Assembly (NCBI RefSeq): GCF_037782385.1
Contig: NZ_JBBEXD010000004.1
Coordinates: 248,001-312,000, forward strand
From: Ascidiimonas meishanensis
Lineage (GTDB): Bacteria; Bacteroidota; Bacteroidia; Flavobacteriales; Flavobacteriaceae
Reading direction: 5' to 3'
Length of the DNA stretch: 64,000 nucleotides
Positions 41,887 through 51,036 of the stretch are shown here, piece after piece. The translations under genes and the position numbers were made by a program. The notes beneath the pieces were generated by a model. It had not been told where the DNA came from. It did not search any database and saw nothing but the letters and a program-made list of their open reading frames with translations. How positions within the stretch are numbered: the stretch's first letter is position 1; each line of letters begins with the position of its first letter.

Positions 41887-43344
41887 ATGCTTAAGCAACA
41901 TTTACAGTTCAAGTTATCACAAAAGCTTTCTCCTCAACAAATTCAGTTGATGAAGCTTATACAACTGCCTACACTGGTATTTGAACAGCGTTTAAAGCAG
42001 GAGTTAGAAGAAAATCCGGCATTGGAAAGTGGTAAAGAAGAAGGAGCTGAGTATGAGGAAGATTTTGCAGACACCAAAGATGACGAATATGAAAATGAAC
42101 GAATAGAAGCAGACGACATCAATGTAGATGAATATTTGAGTGACGATGAAGTGCCAGATTATAGACTTCAAGCTAATAACTATAGTGCAGATGACGATGA
42201 AAAATCGGTGCCTTTTGCTTCAGGAACTTCATTCCATCAGTATTTATCCAATCAATTAAATACTTTTCGTTTAACCGATGAAGAACGTGATATTGCTGAA
42301 TTTTTAATAGGAAGTGTAGATGAAAGTGGCTATATCAGACGTGACATGGCAGATATAGCAGATGATCTTGCATTTACACAAAATATATATGTCGATGAAG
42401 CCAGTATTGAAAAAATATTGTATAAAGTTCAAGAGCTAGACCCACCGGGTGTTTGTTCAAGAAATCTCCAAGAATGTCTTCTTATACAACTTAAAAGAAA
42501 AACGTTAACTGTAGATATTAAGCTAGCGATTGATATCTTAAAAAATTCTTTTGAGCAATTTACTAAAAAACATTATCAAAAACTCCTTTCAAAATACGAT
42601 ATTATAGATGAAGATTTAAGGGGAGCAATACATGAAATTGAAAAACTAAATCCAAAACCTGGGGGTGCCTACTCTGGCAATAATAGAATTATAGAACATA
42701 TTATTCCAGATTTTACCATCCGTATAAAAGAAGGTGAATTAGAGTTAACTCTCAATGGTCGTAATGCTCCAGAATTACATATATCAAGAGAATATAACAA
42801 TATGCTTGAAGGTTATAAAGCCTCCACAGATAAGTCAAAATCACAGAAGGAGGCAGTAATGTTTATTAAGCAAAAATTAGATGCAGCAAAATGGTTTATT
42901 GATGCTATCAAGCAAAGGCAACAAACCTTATACGTTACCATGAATGCAATTATGCATTACCAAAAAGATTTTTTTCTTAGTGGTGATGAACGCAAACTAA
43001 AACCTATGATTTTAAAAGACATTGCAGATATGATTGGCATGGATGTATCTACGGTTTCAAGAGTTGCTAATAGCAAATATGTAGACACTCCTTATGGAAC
43101 AAAACTGATAAAAGATTTCTTCTCAGAATCTATGACAAATGAACAAGGTGAAGAAGTATCTACCCACGAAATAAAGAAAATTCTGGAAACATTAATTGGA
43201 GAAGAAAGCAAGAAAAAACCACTTACTGATGATAAGCTCGCTACACTCTTAAAAGAAAAAGGCTATCCTATTGCCCGCAGAACTGTAGCCAAATATCGAG
43301 AACAATTAGATATACCCGTTGCTAGGCTTAGAAAAGAGATTTAA
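41887..43344 (+). CDS. rpoN: RNA polymerase sigma-54 factor
   Basis: A 485-residue alternative sigma factor that recognises -24/-12 promoters and needs an AAA+ activator. The N-terminal activator-interacting region is Gln/Leu-rich (QHLQFKLSQKLSPQQIQLMK). An acidic linker of about 60 residues follows, then the core-binding domain. The C-terminal DNA-binding part has MDVSTVSRVANSKYVDTPYG and the RpoN box ARRTVAKYREQL. No activator is encoded in this window. Its stop overlaps the start of the next gene by one base. Confidence 0.96.
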   Translation: MLKQHLQFKLSQKLSPQQIQLMKLIQLPTLVFEQRLKQELEENPALESGKEEGAEYEEDFADTKDDEYENERIEADDINVDEYLSDDEVPDYRLQANNYSADDDEKSVPFASGTSFHQYLSNQLNTFRLTDEERDIAEFLIGSVDESGYIRRDMADIADDLAFTQNIYVDEASIEKILYKVQELDPPGVCSRNLQECLLIQLKRKTLTVDIKLAIDILKNSFEQFTKKHYQKLLSKYDIIDEDLRGAIHEIEKLNPKPGGAYSGNNRIIEHIIPDFTIRIKEGELELTLNGRNAPELHISREYNNMLEGYKASTDKSKSQKEAVMFIKQKLDAAKWFIDAIKQRQQTLYVTMNAIMHYQKDFFLSGDERKLKPMILKDIADMIGMDVSTVSRVANSKYVDTPYGTKLIKDFFSESMTNEQGEEVSTHEIKKILETLIGEESKKKPLTDDKLATLLKEKGYPIARRTVAKYREQLDIPVARLRKEI

Positions 43345-43949
43345 TGAAAAAGTTTTATCACTTTATTGCCTATCTCTATCACCCACTATTTTTTCCGTTA
43401 GCTGGCACCATTGCGTACTTTCTTATCTCCCCTAGGTACCATCCAATTGAATTATGGAAACCCATAGTAATCTCAGTTACCATTCTTACCTTATTGATTC
43501 CTCTGGCATTTTCCCTTTTACTAAAAAGCATTGGATGGATTGAATCTATAGAATTAAAAAAGGTATCAGAACGGAAAATACCCTTGTATATTTTTATATT
43601 TCTAATTGGAGTTATTATTTACAGGGTTATTCCTTTTAGTTTTTCAATTGAGTTGTATTTCTATTTTATAGGCATCCTAGGATCTGCTTTTGCCTGCCTA
43701 ATCATGGTCTTTTTTGGCATTAAGGCCAGTATTCATATGATGGGGATTTCTGGACTTACCCTATTTATTCTCGGACTTAGCTTTCACTATCAAATTAATA
43801 TCACCATTGCCCTTACTTTTCTGGTATTTTCAACAGGGTTAGTGGCTTCTGCCAGACTCTTTACCAAAGCACATGATTTCAAAGAAATCACACTTGGCTT
43901 TTTTCTGGGCGTAATGCCGCAGCTTATCACTTTTCAATATTGGTTATAG
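43344..43949 (+). CDS. PAP2-like integral membrane protein
   Basis: A 201-residue protein with about six membrane helices. Near its end ARLFTKAHDFKEITLGFFLG resembles the third PAP2 phosphatase motif (R-x5-H-x3-acidic). SIHMMGISG stands where PSGH normally lies, and SERKIPLY is a partial first motif. The histidine in the second motif is present but the surrounding residues are altered, so activity on lipid phosphates is uncertain. It is translationally coupled to rpoN (ATGA-type overlap), which suggests co-expression. Convergent with porT, overlapping by 6 nt. Confidence 0.65.
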   Translation: MKKFYHFIAYLYHPLFFPLAGTIAYFLISPRYHPIELWKPIVISVTILTLLIPLAFSLLLKSIGWIESIELKKVSERKIPLYIFIFLIGVIIYRVIPFSFSIELYFYFIGILGSAFACLIMVFFGIKASIHMMGISGLTLFILGLSFHYQINITIALTFLVFSTGLVASARLFTKAHDFKEITLGFFLGVMPQLITFQYWL

Positions 43950-44639
43950 CAAGTAAAAAACAAGGCCTGCCTTGAGTACTTTCATTTCTAATTGTTCACC
44001 CGAAATAGTATCTACTTCAGGTTTAAATATTCTATTCAAGCCATAAGAGGCATAAAAATTCCATGTATTATAGCCAAAACTAAAATAGATATCGGTTTGA
44101 AACTTTCTTAAATCATCATTACTAAATTTTAACTTACCCCCATCGCCTACAAACTTGGAAGCATTTGCGAAAATGTAGCCCAATTTTACTCCTCCATAAA
44201 TCCGCCAAAACTTATAATTTGTAGAGGTGGATGTTCTCCAACGCACCTCTAATGGCATTTCTAAAAGATGTGTTTCAATTTTATTACGTTTAAAAGAAAC
44301 ATCATCAGGTATGGCTGCATAACTAATTCCATCTAGAGTTTCAGCTGCCTGAAGATTGGTAAAATAATTATTAAGTGCATACCCTAGCCCGATACCAAAC
44401 CCAAAGTTACGTGCTTTATTGATAGGAATATCCCTAATATATCCTAGTTGAATTCCATAGGGAAGATTGTTTTGGCTAATCCCAGAAGGCCTCTCAAGAA
44501 GAATGTTATAGGTAATTCCCATATAGATATGATCTTCTCGGTAGCTAGTGCTATCTATACTTTCTAAGGTTAATGAATCTTGTGCAATTAAATTCATAAA
44601 AGAAAATAGATACAATACAAAAAATAAAAACCTCATCAT
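43944..44639 (-). CDS. porT: PorT-like outer-membrane protein (type IX secretion)
   Basis: A 231-residue outer-membrane beta-barrel protein after a signal peptide (MMRFLFFVLYLFSFMNLIAQ). Features recalled from flavobacterial PorT/SprT are visible: REDHIYMGITYNILLERPSG, GYIRDIPINKARNFGFGIG, EVRWRTSTSTNYKFWRIYGG and GYNTWNFYASYGLNRIFK, with a C-terminal aromatic strand. PorT is required for the type IX secretion system and gliding in Bacteroidota. It lies downstream of the ExbD genes but is separated by a terminator, so it may have its own promoter. Identity by recall, not by alignment. Confidence 0.75.
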   Translation of the reverse strand: MMRFLFFVLYLFSFMNLIAQDSLTLESIDSTSYREDHIYMGITYNILLERPSGISQNNLPYGIQLGYIRDIPINKARNFGFGIGLGYALNNYFTNLQAAETLDGISYAAIPDDVSFKRNKIETHLLEMPLEVRWRTSTSTNYKFWRIYGGVKLGYIFANASKFVGDGGKLKFSNDDLRKFQTDIYFSFGYNTWNFYASYGLNRIFKPEVDTISGEQLEMKVLKAGLVFYLL

Positions 44640-44679
44640 TATATGTTTAGATAAATATAGTTTTTATAAGGACTCAAAC

Positions 44680-44703
44680 AAAAAAGCCCCATAGAATGGA
44701 GCT
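44680..44703 (-). terminator. Terminator after the ExbB/ExbD cluster
   Basis: On the minus strand AGCTCCA / TGGGGCT forms a stem with a short loop and one U-G pair, followed by six T. It separates the ExbD genes from porT. Confidence 0.7.
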
Positions 44704-44729
44704 TTTTCAATACTAAGTTTAAAAAAATA

Positions 44730-45212
44730 TTATTGTAAATTCTTAAATGCGTCCCCTTGACGGGTAGTATAATTAATCTTTAATGCATTTACTTTACGTA
44801 ATTGTTGTTTAATATCTGAAACAAGACCCATTCCAGTTTCATTATCTACTTTTAAGGCAGTTGTTAATACTCCTTGCAATTCCTGACGCTTTTTAGCTCT
44901 TTCTGAAAGAATATAATTTGCAACTTCAGAGACATCAGCAAACTTATCATTAAGTTGAATTTTCGCTTCTGTACCATAAGTAGCCTGATAACGCTGACTA
45001 GGCTTCCCTGCATAAATGTAAATAATACGATCTTTTTTATCCAGTTTCTGAATTTGATCTGCATAAGGCAACACATTCTGGATCATTAAAGAACTATCCT
45101 TCATTACAGTTACCGTCATAAAGAAAAACAAAAGCATAAAAACAATATCTGGCAATGATGCTGTTGAAACGGGTGGCAAATCACCACTTTTCTTCTTAGT
45201 GAATTTAGACAT
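44730..45212 (-). CDS. ExbD/TolR-family biopolymer transport protein (second copy)
   Basis: A 160-residue protein with one membrane helix (VSTASLPDIVFMLLFFFMTV, with the proton-carrying Asp at SLPDIVF) and a periplasmic domain. It is the last gene of the ExbB-X-ExbD-ExbD cluster. ExbD, with ExbB, uses the proton gradient to drive TonB-linked transport through the outer membrane. Two different ExbD copies side by side are common in Bacteroidota. 11 nt after the first ExbD. Confidence 0.9.
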   Translation of the reverse strand: MSKFTKKKSGDLPPVSTASLPDIVFMLLFFFMTVTVMKDSSLMIQNVLPYADQIQKLDKKDRIIYIYAGKPSQRYQATYGTEAKIQLNDKFADVSEVANYILSERAKKRQELQGVLTTALKVDNETGMGLVSDIKQQLRKVNALKINYTTRQGDAFKNLQ

Positions 45213-45223
45213 TTTGTTTGTTT

Positions 45224-45838
45224 TTAATTGTTACTTTTAGGTTCTGCCTCTGATAATTTTTGTGGGTATAACGCTTGGATTTTTTCAATCTTAGGTTTTA
45301 ACTCACTTTTAACCTCATCGCTAGCACTAGGATCAAGATATTCTCTTTCCATATCAGTGAAATTAACACCATATCTTGCTAAAGCTTCTCTATTACGCAA
45401 TTCATTATAAGCAGCTACCAACTCATTTTGTACCGCTATATAAGTACTGTAGCTAGTCTTACGGTCATTCTGTAATGAAATTATCGCTTTATCAGGATTA
45501 TCAGAAGAACTTGGATCTCTTTTACCTTTGCAATAACTACACGCTAGGTCTCCTACTCCACCGCCATTATCTAAGAAAGCAACTGCTGCTGCTCTAAGAT
45601 TTTTAAGCTCCATTAACTCATCTTCAACCAATAATTGGTTATTTTGATTCACCACAACGGTAAAGATATTTCTTTGCTTTACAATTACATCAGTATCTGG
45701 CGGTTCAAGAGGTGGTAATTTCCTATCTAATCCTGCATCTGTTTCGATGGTTGTAGTTACCAGAAAGAAAATAAGTAGGAGAAAGGCAATATCTGCCATG
45801 GATCCTGCATTTACTTCTGGTATGCTTCTCTTTGCCAT
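45224..45838 (-). CDS. ExbD/TolR-family biopolymer transport protein (first copy)
   Basis: A 204-residue protein with one membrane helix near residues 13-32 (NAGSMADIAFLLLIFFLVTT) including the conserved Asp, and a periplasmic region of about 170 residues. It is longer than the usual 130-150-residue ExbD because of a Cys-containing insert (LACSYCKGKRDPSSSD) and a helical C-terminal tail. The pair CSYC could form a disulfide in the periplasm. It follows the 147-residue membrane protein by 12 nt. Confidence 0.9.
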   Translation of the reverse strand: MAKRSIPEVNAGSMADIAFLLLIFFLVTTTIETDAGLDRKLPPLEPPDTDVIVKQRNIFTVVVNQNNQLLVEDELMELKNLRAAAVAFLDNGGGVGDLACSYCKGKRDPSSSDNPDKAIISLQNDRKTSYSTYIAVQNELVAAYNELRNREALARYGVNFTDMEREYLDPSASDEVKSELKPKIEKIQALYPQKLSEAEPKSNN

Positions 45839-45850
45839 ATTCCTTTAATT

Positions 45851-46294
45851 TTATTTACTTAAAATTTTCTTCACTCCAGAAAGCAGCATTGATGCGATAG
45901 CTACTGCTGCAAGAATGTAGAAGGCTATGAGGCCTGCACCCACCATTTTAGAACTAGATTCATCAACGTCGATACCTGCTTCTAAAAATCTATCTAATTT
46001 CACATCTGTACCGCTGGAGAGCGCATAACTAATACCTAAAACTATTACAAATCCAACGATAAGGATTAACGATTTCTTCAATTTATCTGGATTTGAAGCC
46101 AGATTTTTTAACGTATAAAGAAGTACTGCAACCACTGGAATGGCTAGTAAGATATACGCAATATAAAACATAGCGTTTACATAGGTATTATCCATAGCCT
46201 CTGAAGCAGAAACATCTGTACCAGGTAGTAAAACCCAGAAGACAATTCCCAGAACTCCCAGAAGAATTAGTATTATTTTAATTATTTTTTGCAT
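45851..46294 (-). CDS. Conserved membrane protein in the ExbB/ExbD cluster
   Basis: A 147-residue protein with four predicted membrane helices (near IIKIILILLGVLGIVFWVLL, MFYIAYILLAIPVVAVLLY, LILIVGFVIVLGISYAL, AGLIAFYILAAVAIASMLLS). I know no function for the family. It lies between the ExbB/TolQ gene (21 nt) and the first ExbD (12 nt), so it is a likely extra component of this motor or its assembly. Confidence 0.8.
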   Translation of the reverse strand: MQKIIKIILILLGVLGIVFWVLLPGTDVSASEAMDNTYVNAMFYIAYILLAIPVVAVLLYTLKNLASNPDKLKKSLILIVGFVIVLGISYALSSGTDVKLDRFLEAGIDVDESSSKMVGAGLIAFYILAAVAIASMLLSGVKKILSK

Positions 46295-46315
46295 GGTCTG
46301 TATGGTTCTTTGAAA

Positions 46316-47116
46316 TTATTTTTTGTGATCTACTAATAAATCTACTAGAGTGATAGAAGCATCTTCCATATCATTTACGATACTATCCATCTTTGCGATG
46401 ATATAGTTATAGAAAATCTGAAGAATAATTGCAACTACAAGACCAAATACAGTTGTTAAAAGTGCTACTTTAATATCACCTGCAATAAGCGAAGCATCAA
46501 GTCCACCCGCTGCACTAATTTTATCGAATGCTTGAATCATACCAATTACTGTACCCATGAAACCTAGCATTGGTGCAATAGCGATAAATAAAGACAACCA
46601 AGATATGTTTTTCTCTAACTGACCCATTTGAACACCGCCATATGCAACCACCGCTTTCTCGGCAGAGTCTATACCTTCACCTGCTCTGTCAAGACCTTGA
46701 TAGAAAATAGAAGCAACAGGCCCCTTAGTATTTCTACAAACTTCTTTAGCTGCTTCAACACCACCAGAAGCTAAAGCATCTTCTACGCTTTTAGAAAGTT
46801 TTTTGGTATTGGTAGTAGCAAGGTTTAGAAATATAATTCTTTCAATTGCAACAGCTAAGCCTAAAATAAGACAAAGAAGTACAATACCCATAAAGCCGGC
46901 ACCACCTTCTATAAATCTTTCCTTAAGTACCTGATGAAATGTTTTGCTTTCATCTGCTGGTGCTTCTTCTGGCTGTACGGCAACCGCAGCAGCATCAATA
47001 GAAACAACCATAGCTGAAGAACTTTCTGTAGCAGCCACTGTTGTTGTAGCGTTGGCAGTTGTTGCGTTAAACGCCATTAATCCGGCAATAGCCAAGATAG
47101 AGAATAATCTTTTCAT
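46316..47116 (-). CDS. MotA/TolQ/ExbB proton channel protein
   Basis: A 266-residue inner-membrane protein. A signal-like hydrophobic N-terminus (MKRLFSILAIAGLMAFNATT) and an Ala/Thr-rich stretch precede the ExbB core with three membrane helices. The core includes FMGIVLLCLILGLAVAIERI and the proton-path motif LGFMGTVIGMIQAFDKI. It is the first gene of the ExbB-X-ExbD-ExbD cluster, which powers TonB-dependent receptors. The extra N-terminal segment is common in Bacteroidota forms. Confidence 0.9.
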   Translation of the reverse strand: MKRLFSILAIAGLMAFNATTANATTTVAATESSSAMVVSIDAAAVAVQPEEAPADESKTFHQVLKERFIEGGAGFMGIVLLCLILGLAVAIERIIFLNLATTNTKKLSKSVEDALASGGVEAAKEVCRNTKGPVASIFYQGLDRAGEGIDSAEKAVVAYGGVQMGQLEKNISWLSLFIAIAPMLGFMGTVIGMIQAFDKISAAGGLDASLIAGDIKVALLTTVFGLVVAIILQIFYNYIIAKMDSIVNDMEDASITLVDLLVDHKK

Positions 47117-47193
47117 TTCTTTTAAACTTAAATTTTGTTAGTTAATAGGGTTAAAGATATAAAAATTTTCAATTATAAAGATATCAGTAGAAG

Positions 47194-47281
47194 CAGAGAG
47201 GAAGGGATTCGAACCCTCGATACGCTTTTGGCGTATACACACTTTCCAGGCGTGCGCCTTCGACCACTCGGCCACCTCTCT
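47194..47281 (-). tRNA. tRNA-Ser (anticodon GGA)
   Basis: An 88-nt class II tRNA on the minus strand. The acceptor AGAGAGG pairs fully with CCTCTCT and the discriminator is G, as in serine tRNAs. The anticodon stem is CACGC/GTGTG with loop CTGGAAA (anticodon GGA). A long variable arm TATACGC / GCGTAT is followed by T-loop TTCGAAT. No CCA is encoded. Confidence 0.97.
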
Positions 47282-47350
47282 GTATTTCGTTGTCTTTATG
47301 GGGGCAAATAACGAAAAAAAAATCAGAGAATACAATTTATGACGTTAATT

Positions 47351-48379
47351 TTAAAGCATTTCACCGCGTAATGAGGTTTCAAAAATTGTTTTAAAAACTT
47401 TTTTACTCACATTAGCACCCAAAAGATACATTGTCTTAGCTATAGCAGCTTCTGTTGTGATGTCTTTTCCGCTTATTACACCCATTGCTTTTAAGTGGGC
47501 ACTTGTCTCATATTGTCCTAACGAAACAGCTCCACCTGAGCATTGAGTAACATTAATAATCAAAATTTCTTTTTTAATCGCATTATTAAGGGCGTTTAAA
47601 AACCATTTATCTGTTGGTGCATTCCCAGAACCATAAGATTCTAAAATAACTGCTTTTAAATCAGAGATACTAAACACACTCTCAACTACATTCTTAGCTA
47701 TACCGGGAAACAACTTAAGCACCATAATACGATTGTCTAAATTTTTATGCACTAATAGCTTCTTTATTTTTGGCTTAGGCAGAAGGTTTTCGTAATTAAG
47801 TTTTAAATGCACCCCACTTTCTGCCAAAGGTGAATAATTTAAAGAAGCAAAGGCTTCAAAGTGTTCGGCATTAATTTTTGTGGTTCTATTGGCTCTATAA
47901 AGTTTGTACTCAAAATATAGACATACTTCATTAATTGGCGAGACTCCTTCTTCTTTTAAAGAAGCAATTTGTATTGAGGTAATAAGATTCTCTTTAGCAT
48001 CAGTTCTCAAATCTCCAATAGGTAGTTGAGAACCTGTAAATATTACTGGCTTCAATAGATTTTCTAGCATAAAGCTCATCGCAGAGGCTGTATAACTCAT
48101 GGTGTCACTACCGTGTAACACTACAAAACCATCAAATTCTATATAATTCTTTTCTATAATAGTAGCCAAAACTTTCCAATATTCAGGATTCATATTTGAA
48201 GAATCTATTGGTGTTGAAAAAGTGATGGTCTCTATGGCACAGGATAACTGGGACAACTCCGGCACATTGGCTAAAAGCTTATTAAAATCAAATGCTTTCA
48301 ATGCACCCGTTTTATAATCCTTCATCATTCCTATAGTACCACCAGTATAAATAAGTAATATCCTGCTTTTACTATTCAT
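47351..48379 (-). CDS. ansA: Type I L-asparaginase
   Basis: A 342-residue cytoplasmic amidohydrolase that converts asparagine to aspartate and ammonia. Both catalytic Thr motifs are present: IYTGGTIGMM near the N-terminus and VVLHGSDTMSYTASAMSF near residue 90. No signal peptide, which fits the low-affinity cytoplasmic type I enzyme. Its start overlaps the end of the acyltransferase gene upstream by 8 nt. Confidence 0.93.
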   Translation of the reverse strand: MNSKSRILLIYTGGTIGMMKDYKTGALKAFDFNKLLANVPELSQLSCAIETITFSTPIDSSNMNPEYWKVLATIIEKNYIEFDGFVVLHGSDTMSYTASAMSFMLENLLKPVIFTGSQLPIGDLRTDAKENLITSIQIASLKEEGVSPINEVCLYFEYKLYRANRTTKINAEHFEAFASLNYSPLAESGVHLKLNYENLLPKPKIKKLLVHKNLDNRIMVLKLFPGIAKNVVESVFSISDLKAVILESYGSGNAPTDKWFLNALNNAIKKEILIINVTQCSGGAVSLGQYETSAHLKAMGVISGKDITTEAAIAKTMYLLGANVSKKVFKTIFETSLRGEML

Positions 48380-49502
48380 TGTGTTTTAAATAATTATTGA
48401 CCGGATTCGCATACATCGCCAAAAAATTATTCATTGCTGCCTTATGATCTTTATCTACACGTCTTTCTAATCTCCGCTCAAACTGACGTAGCTCTTTTTC
48501 TGTGTATTCATTTTTAAACCGATTTGACTCGTTCAAAAGGTCATAAGCTATGTAATTTGGTGGCCATAGCTTATAATTACAATGTATTTGCTTATCTATT
48601 TCATCTGCTAATAACTGTAGTTGCCCGTTTGCAGACTCTCCGCTTTCGGCAATTATATCCAGATTTTTATCAAATACCTCGCCAGCAGCAATATGAATTC
48701 TCTTTTTTTTACCCAAAGCTCCCTTCAGAATAGAATTGAAATCTTCATTGCTTGTTTTAATATATTCTTGATCATAATGCTTTGCCATTAACTCTGGCAT
48801 TTTTAAGACATCTGTTGGATCATATTCATAAGACATTGATACCGGAACTATTTTGAGTTTCCTGAAATAGGTCATTAAGTCTTTTTCATCACTAGCCAAA
48901 GCCAACATTTTAAGGACTCCTTGTTGCGTTAAGTCGTTACCGTCTTTTGTACGACCTTCTCTTTGTGCTATCCAAACAGACCTATGCCCATGCAGTAAAA
49001 GCTGTTTAATGTAATTTGAAACGGTTTTAGAACTTTCCAACATTTTGCGAAGAGACTGCTCTCTCAAAATCAAAAAACTCCTATTGAGTTTAGACAGGGC
49101 CAATAAAAAGGGTTTCTGAACCAAATTATCACCAATTGCAGATGCCGTCATTAAGAGGTTATTTTCAAATAAAGCTACATTTAACAATGAAGTATCAAGA
49201 ATAATATCTCTGTGATTGGAAATAAACAAATAAGGAGTATTTGCATCTAGTTTATCAAACCCACTTGTAGAAAAACCTTCACAGCTTCTATCAAGCACAT
49301 TTGTTACCGCATAATAAATTACCTGAGTCTGAAAATCTCTTATTGAATGGCAATTATCCAAAATTTCATGTATTTGTGCCTCAGATTTTTCCGGAAAAGC
49401 GAAATGTAAAAGCGCTTTTATCATCGGGTGATCTCTTAGCTCTTTCAAAATGGTATTTACCTCAGTATCATGATAAGGCCTTATATGTTCAAAATTATTC
49501 AA
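48372..49502 (-). CDS. 1-acyl-sn-glycerol-3-phosphate acyltransferase-like protein
   Basis: A 376-residue protein with a PlsC-type acyltransferase domain. The active-site region reads SNHRDIILD (N96-D103). The spacing from His97 to Asp103 is one residue longer than the classical H-x4-D, while Asp99 is two residues away; this NHRD form seems to be a subfamily feature. A second motif, REGRTKDG, is present. It probably transfers an acyl chain to a phospholipid or aminolipid; the substrate is not certain. Overlaps ansA by 8 nt. Confidence 0.75.
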   Translation of the reverse strand: MNNFEHIRPYHDTEVNTILKELRDHPMIKALLHFAFPEKSEAQIHEILDNCHSIRDFQTQVIYYAVTNVLDRSCEGFSTSGFDKLDANTPYLFISNHRDIILDTSLLNVALFENNLLMTASAIGDNLVQKPFLLALSKLNRSFLILREQSLRKMLESSKTVSNYIKQLLLHGHRSVWIAQREGRTKDGNDLTQQGVLKMLALASDEKDLMTYFRKLKIVPVSMSYEYDPTDVLKMPELMAKHYDQEYIKTSNEDFNSILKGALGKKKRIHIAAGEVFDKNLDIIAESGESANGQLQLLADEIDKQIHCNYKLWPPNYIAYDLLNESNRFKNEYTEKELRQFERRLERRVDKDHKAAMNNFLAMYANPVNNYLKHNE

Positions 49503-49567
49503 ACCAGGTTAGTTTTTTGTTAGAGCAAATGAACAAAAATTTATCGGGATGTCATACCTTCAATAGC

Positions 49568-50335
49568 TTAAACTCCAAAAACTTCCTTTGAATTTTCTGT
49601 GGTGAGGTGTGCAACCTCTTCTATGCTTATGCCATATATCTCACTAATCTTTTTGGCAACAAGCTTAAGATAACTACTTTCATTTCTTTTGCCTCTAAAA
49701 GGAACAGGGGCTAGATACGGTGCATCTGTTTCTAAAACAATATGGTTAATATCAATTTCTTTAAGAAACTGATCTATTTTCCCATTTTTAAATGTCGCTA
49801 CCCCACCTATCCCTAATTTTAAGTTATAGTTGATGGCTTTTTTTGCTTGTTCCCTATTTCCGGTAAAACAATGAAATATCCCTCTCAATTCGCCCTCTTT
49901 TTCCAATTCCAAAACCTCAAAAACCTCATCAAAAGCTTCTCTACAATGAATAATAATAGGTAGATTGTATTGTTTGGCTAAACGTATTTGTCTTTTAAAG
50001 GCAATTTGCTGTTCTTTCAAAAAGGTTTTGTCCCAATAAAGGTCAATACCAGTTTCCCCTACCCCATAATAAACACCTTTCTCTAGAAGCTTGCTTATTT
50101 TAGAAAGTTCTTCTTCATAGTCTTCCTTCACATGGGTAGGATGTAATCCAGCCATCAGAAAGACATTCTCAGGATAAGTAGCTGCTAAATCCTCCATTCG
50201 TTCTTGATATGTGCTATCAATCGCAGGGATAAAGAAACGTTTCACTCCTTCTGAAATAGCTCTTTGAATCATTTCATGACGATCATCATCAAATTGCTCT
50301 GTGTATAAATGTGTATGCGTATCTGTCAATATCAT
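49568..50335 (-). CDS. tatD: TatD-family hydrolase / 3'-5' DNase
   Basis: A 255-residue metal-dependent hydrolase with a TIM-barrel fold. The metal ligands are visible in TDTHTHLY, GETGIDLYWD, IIHCREAFDE, GIFHCFTG and LETDAPYLAP. TatD enzymes act as 3'-5' DNases and in quality control. It lies 65 nt upstream of the acyltransferase gene in the same direction and is divergent from the retropepsin gene. Confidence 0.94.
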   Translation of the reverse strand: MILTDTHTHLYTEQFDDDRHEMIQRAISEGVKRFFIPAIDSTYQERMEDLAATYPENVFLMAGLHPTHVKEDYEEELSKISKLLEKGVYYGVGETGIDLYWDKTFLKEQQIAFKRQIRLAKQYNLPIIIHCREAFDEVFEVLELEKEGELRGIFHCFTGNREQAKKAINYNLKLGIGGVATFKNGKIDQFLKEIDINHIVLETDAPYLAPVPFRGKRNESSYLKLVAKKISEIYGISIEEVAHLTTENSKEVFGV

Positions 50336-50382
50336 GGTGTAAAATTAATAGTTTTGTATTTATAAAAATTAAAATAATATAA

Positions 50383-50820
50383 ATGGTTTCTCTTAAAAAA
50401 TTCATGACTGAAAAAGGGTATATGCGTATTCCTTTAAAAAGAACCAAAACCAATCATTTTGAGGTGTTTGCTAAAATAAATGGAATACAAGGAAGGTTTA
50501 TTTTAGATACCGGAGCATCCAGTACTTGTGTTGGTTTTGATAGTGCAGCTCTTTTTAAATTATCACCAGAAGAAACAGAGGTAAAGGCTTCTGGTGCTGG
50601 AGCAAGGGGAATGGAAACTCAAATTGCTAAAAAGAATCTTTTTTCACTCAATAACTGGAAAAAGAAAAATATCCCTATTATACTTTTCAATATGGTTCAT
50701 GTAAATGCAGCTTTAGCCGAATTTAATACTATTCCGGTTAATGGAATTATAGGTGCAGACATACTTAAAAAAGGAAAAGCCATTATTGATTATGATAAAA
50801 AATGCCTGTATATGAAATAA
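50383..50820 (+). CDS. Retropepsin-like aspartyl protease (clan AA)
   Basis: A 145-residue single-domain protein with the retroviral-type aspartyl protease motif FILDTGASSTCVG (Asp42) and the later strand IPVNGIIGADILKKGKAIID. It has no obvious signal peptide, although Lys-rich residues at the start are followed by little hydrophobic sequence. Such domains act as homodimers. Target unknown. It is followed after 78 nt by a tiny membrane-peptide gene, with a short GGGT-AAAAAC-ACCC hairpin in between. Confidence 0.85.
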   Translation: MVSLKKFMTEKGYMRIPLKRTKTNHFEVFAKINGIQGRFILDTGASSTCVGFDSAALFKLSPEETEVKASGAGARGMETQIAKKNLFSLNNWKKKNIPIILFNMVHVNAALAEFNTIPVNGIIGADILKKGKAIIDYDKKCLYMK

Positions 50821-50898
50821 AATAATTCAAAAAACGGGTAAAAACACCCCTTTTTATCTGCTTATTATTTCCGAATTTTACCATTCAATATTGTAATC

Positions 50899-51012
50899 AT
50901 GGCACTTAAAAAAGAAATTACCAAAAATAATGATCAATTATTATTGATCTTAATTCTTACATTAATCGCTATTTCGTTGATTTTAAATTTTTTTTTGGTG
51001 CTATCTTTTTAA
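50899..51012 (+). CDS. Small single-TM membrane peptide
   Basis: A 37-residue peptide, MALKKEITKNNDQLLLILIL and then TLIAISLILNFFLVLSF. A charged head of 12 residues is followed by about 24 consecutive apolar residues. It has its own strong terminator 25 nt downstream. The shape is shared with a second tiny gene at 52207. No homologue is known to me, and translation is not shown by anything except the intact frame and the terminator. It could be a small membrane regulator or toxin-type peptide. Confidence 0.5.
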   Translation: MALKKEITKNNDQLLLILILTLIAISLILNFFLVLSF

Positions 51013-51036
51013 AACATAGTAACCGATTTACCGATG

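Noticed and set aside
47138..47335. Open frame of 65 codons on the minus strand
   Set aside because: It runs through the tRNA-Ser gene and shares its strand; its sequence is only the tRNA read as codons.
50835..50870. GGGT-AAAAAC-ACCC hairpin after the retropepsin gene as a strong terminator
   Set aside because: Only four base pairs; mentioned in the gene entry but not called as a feature.
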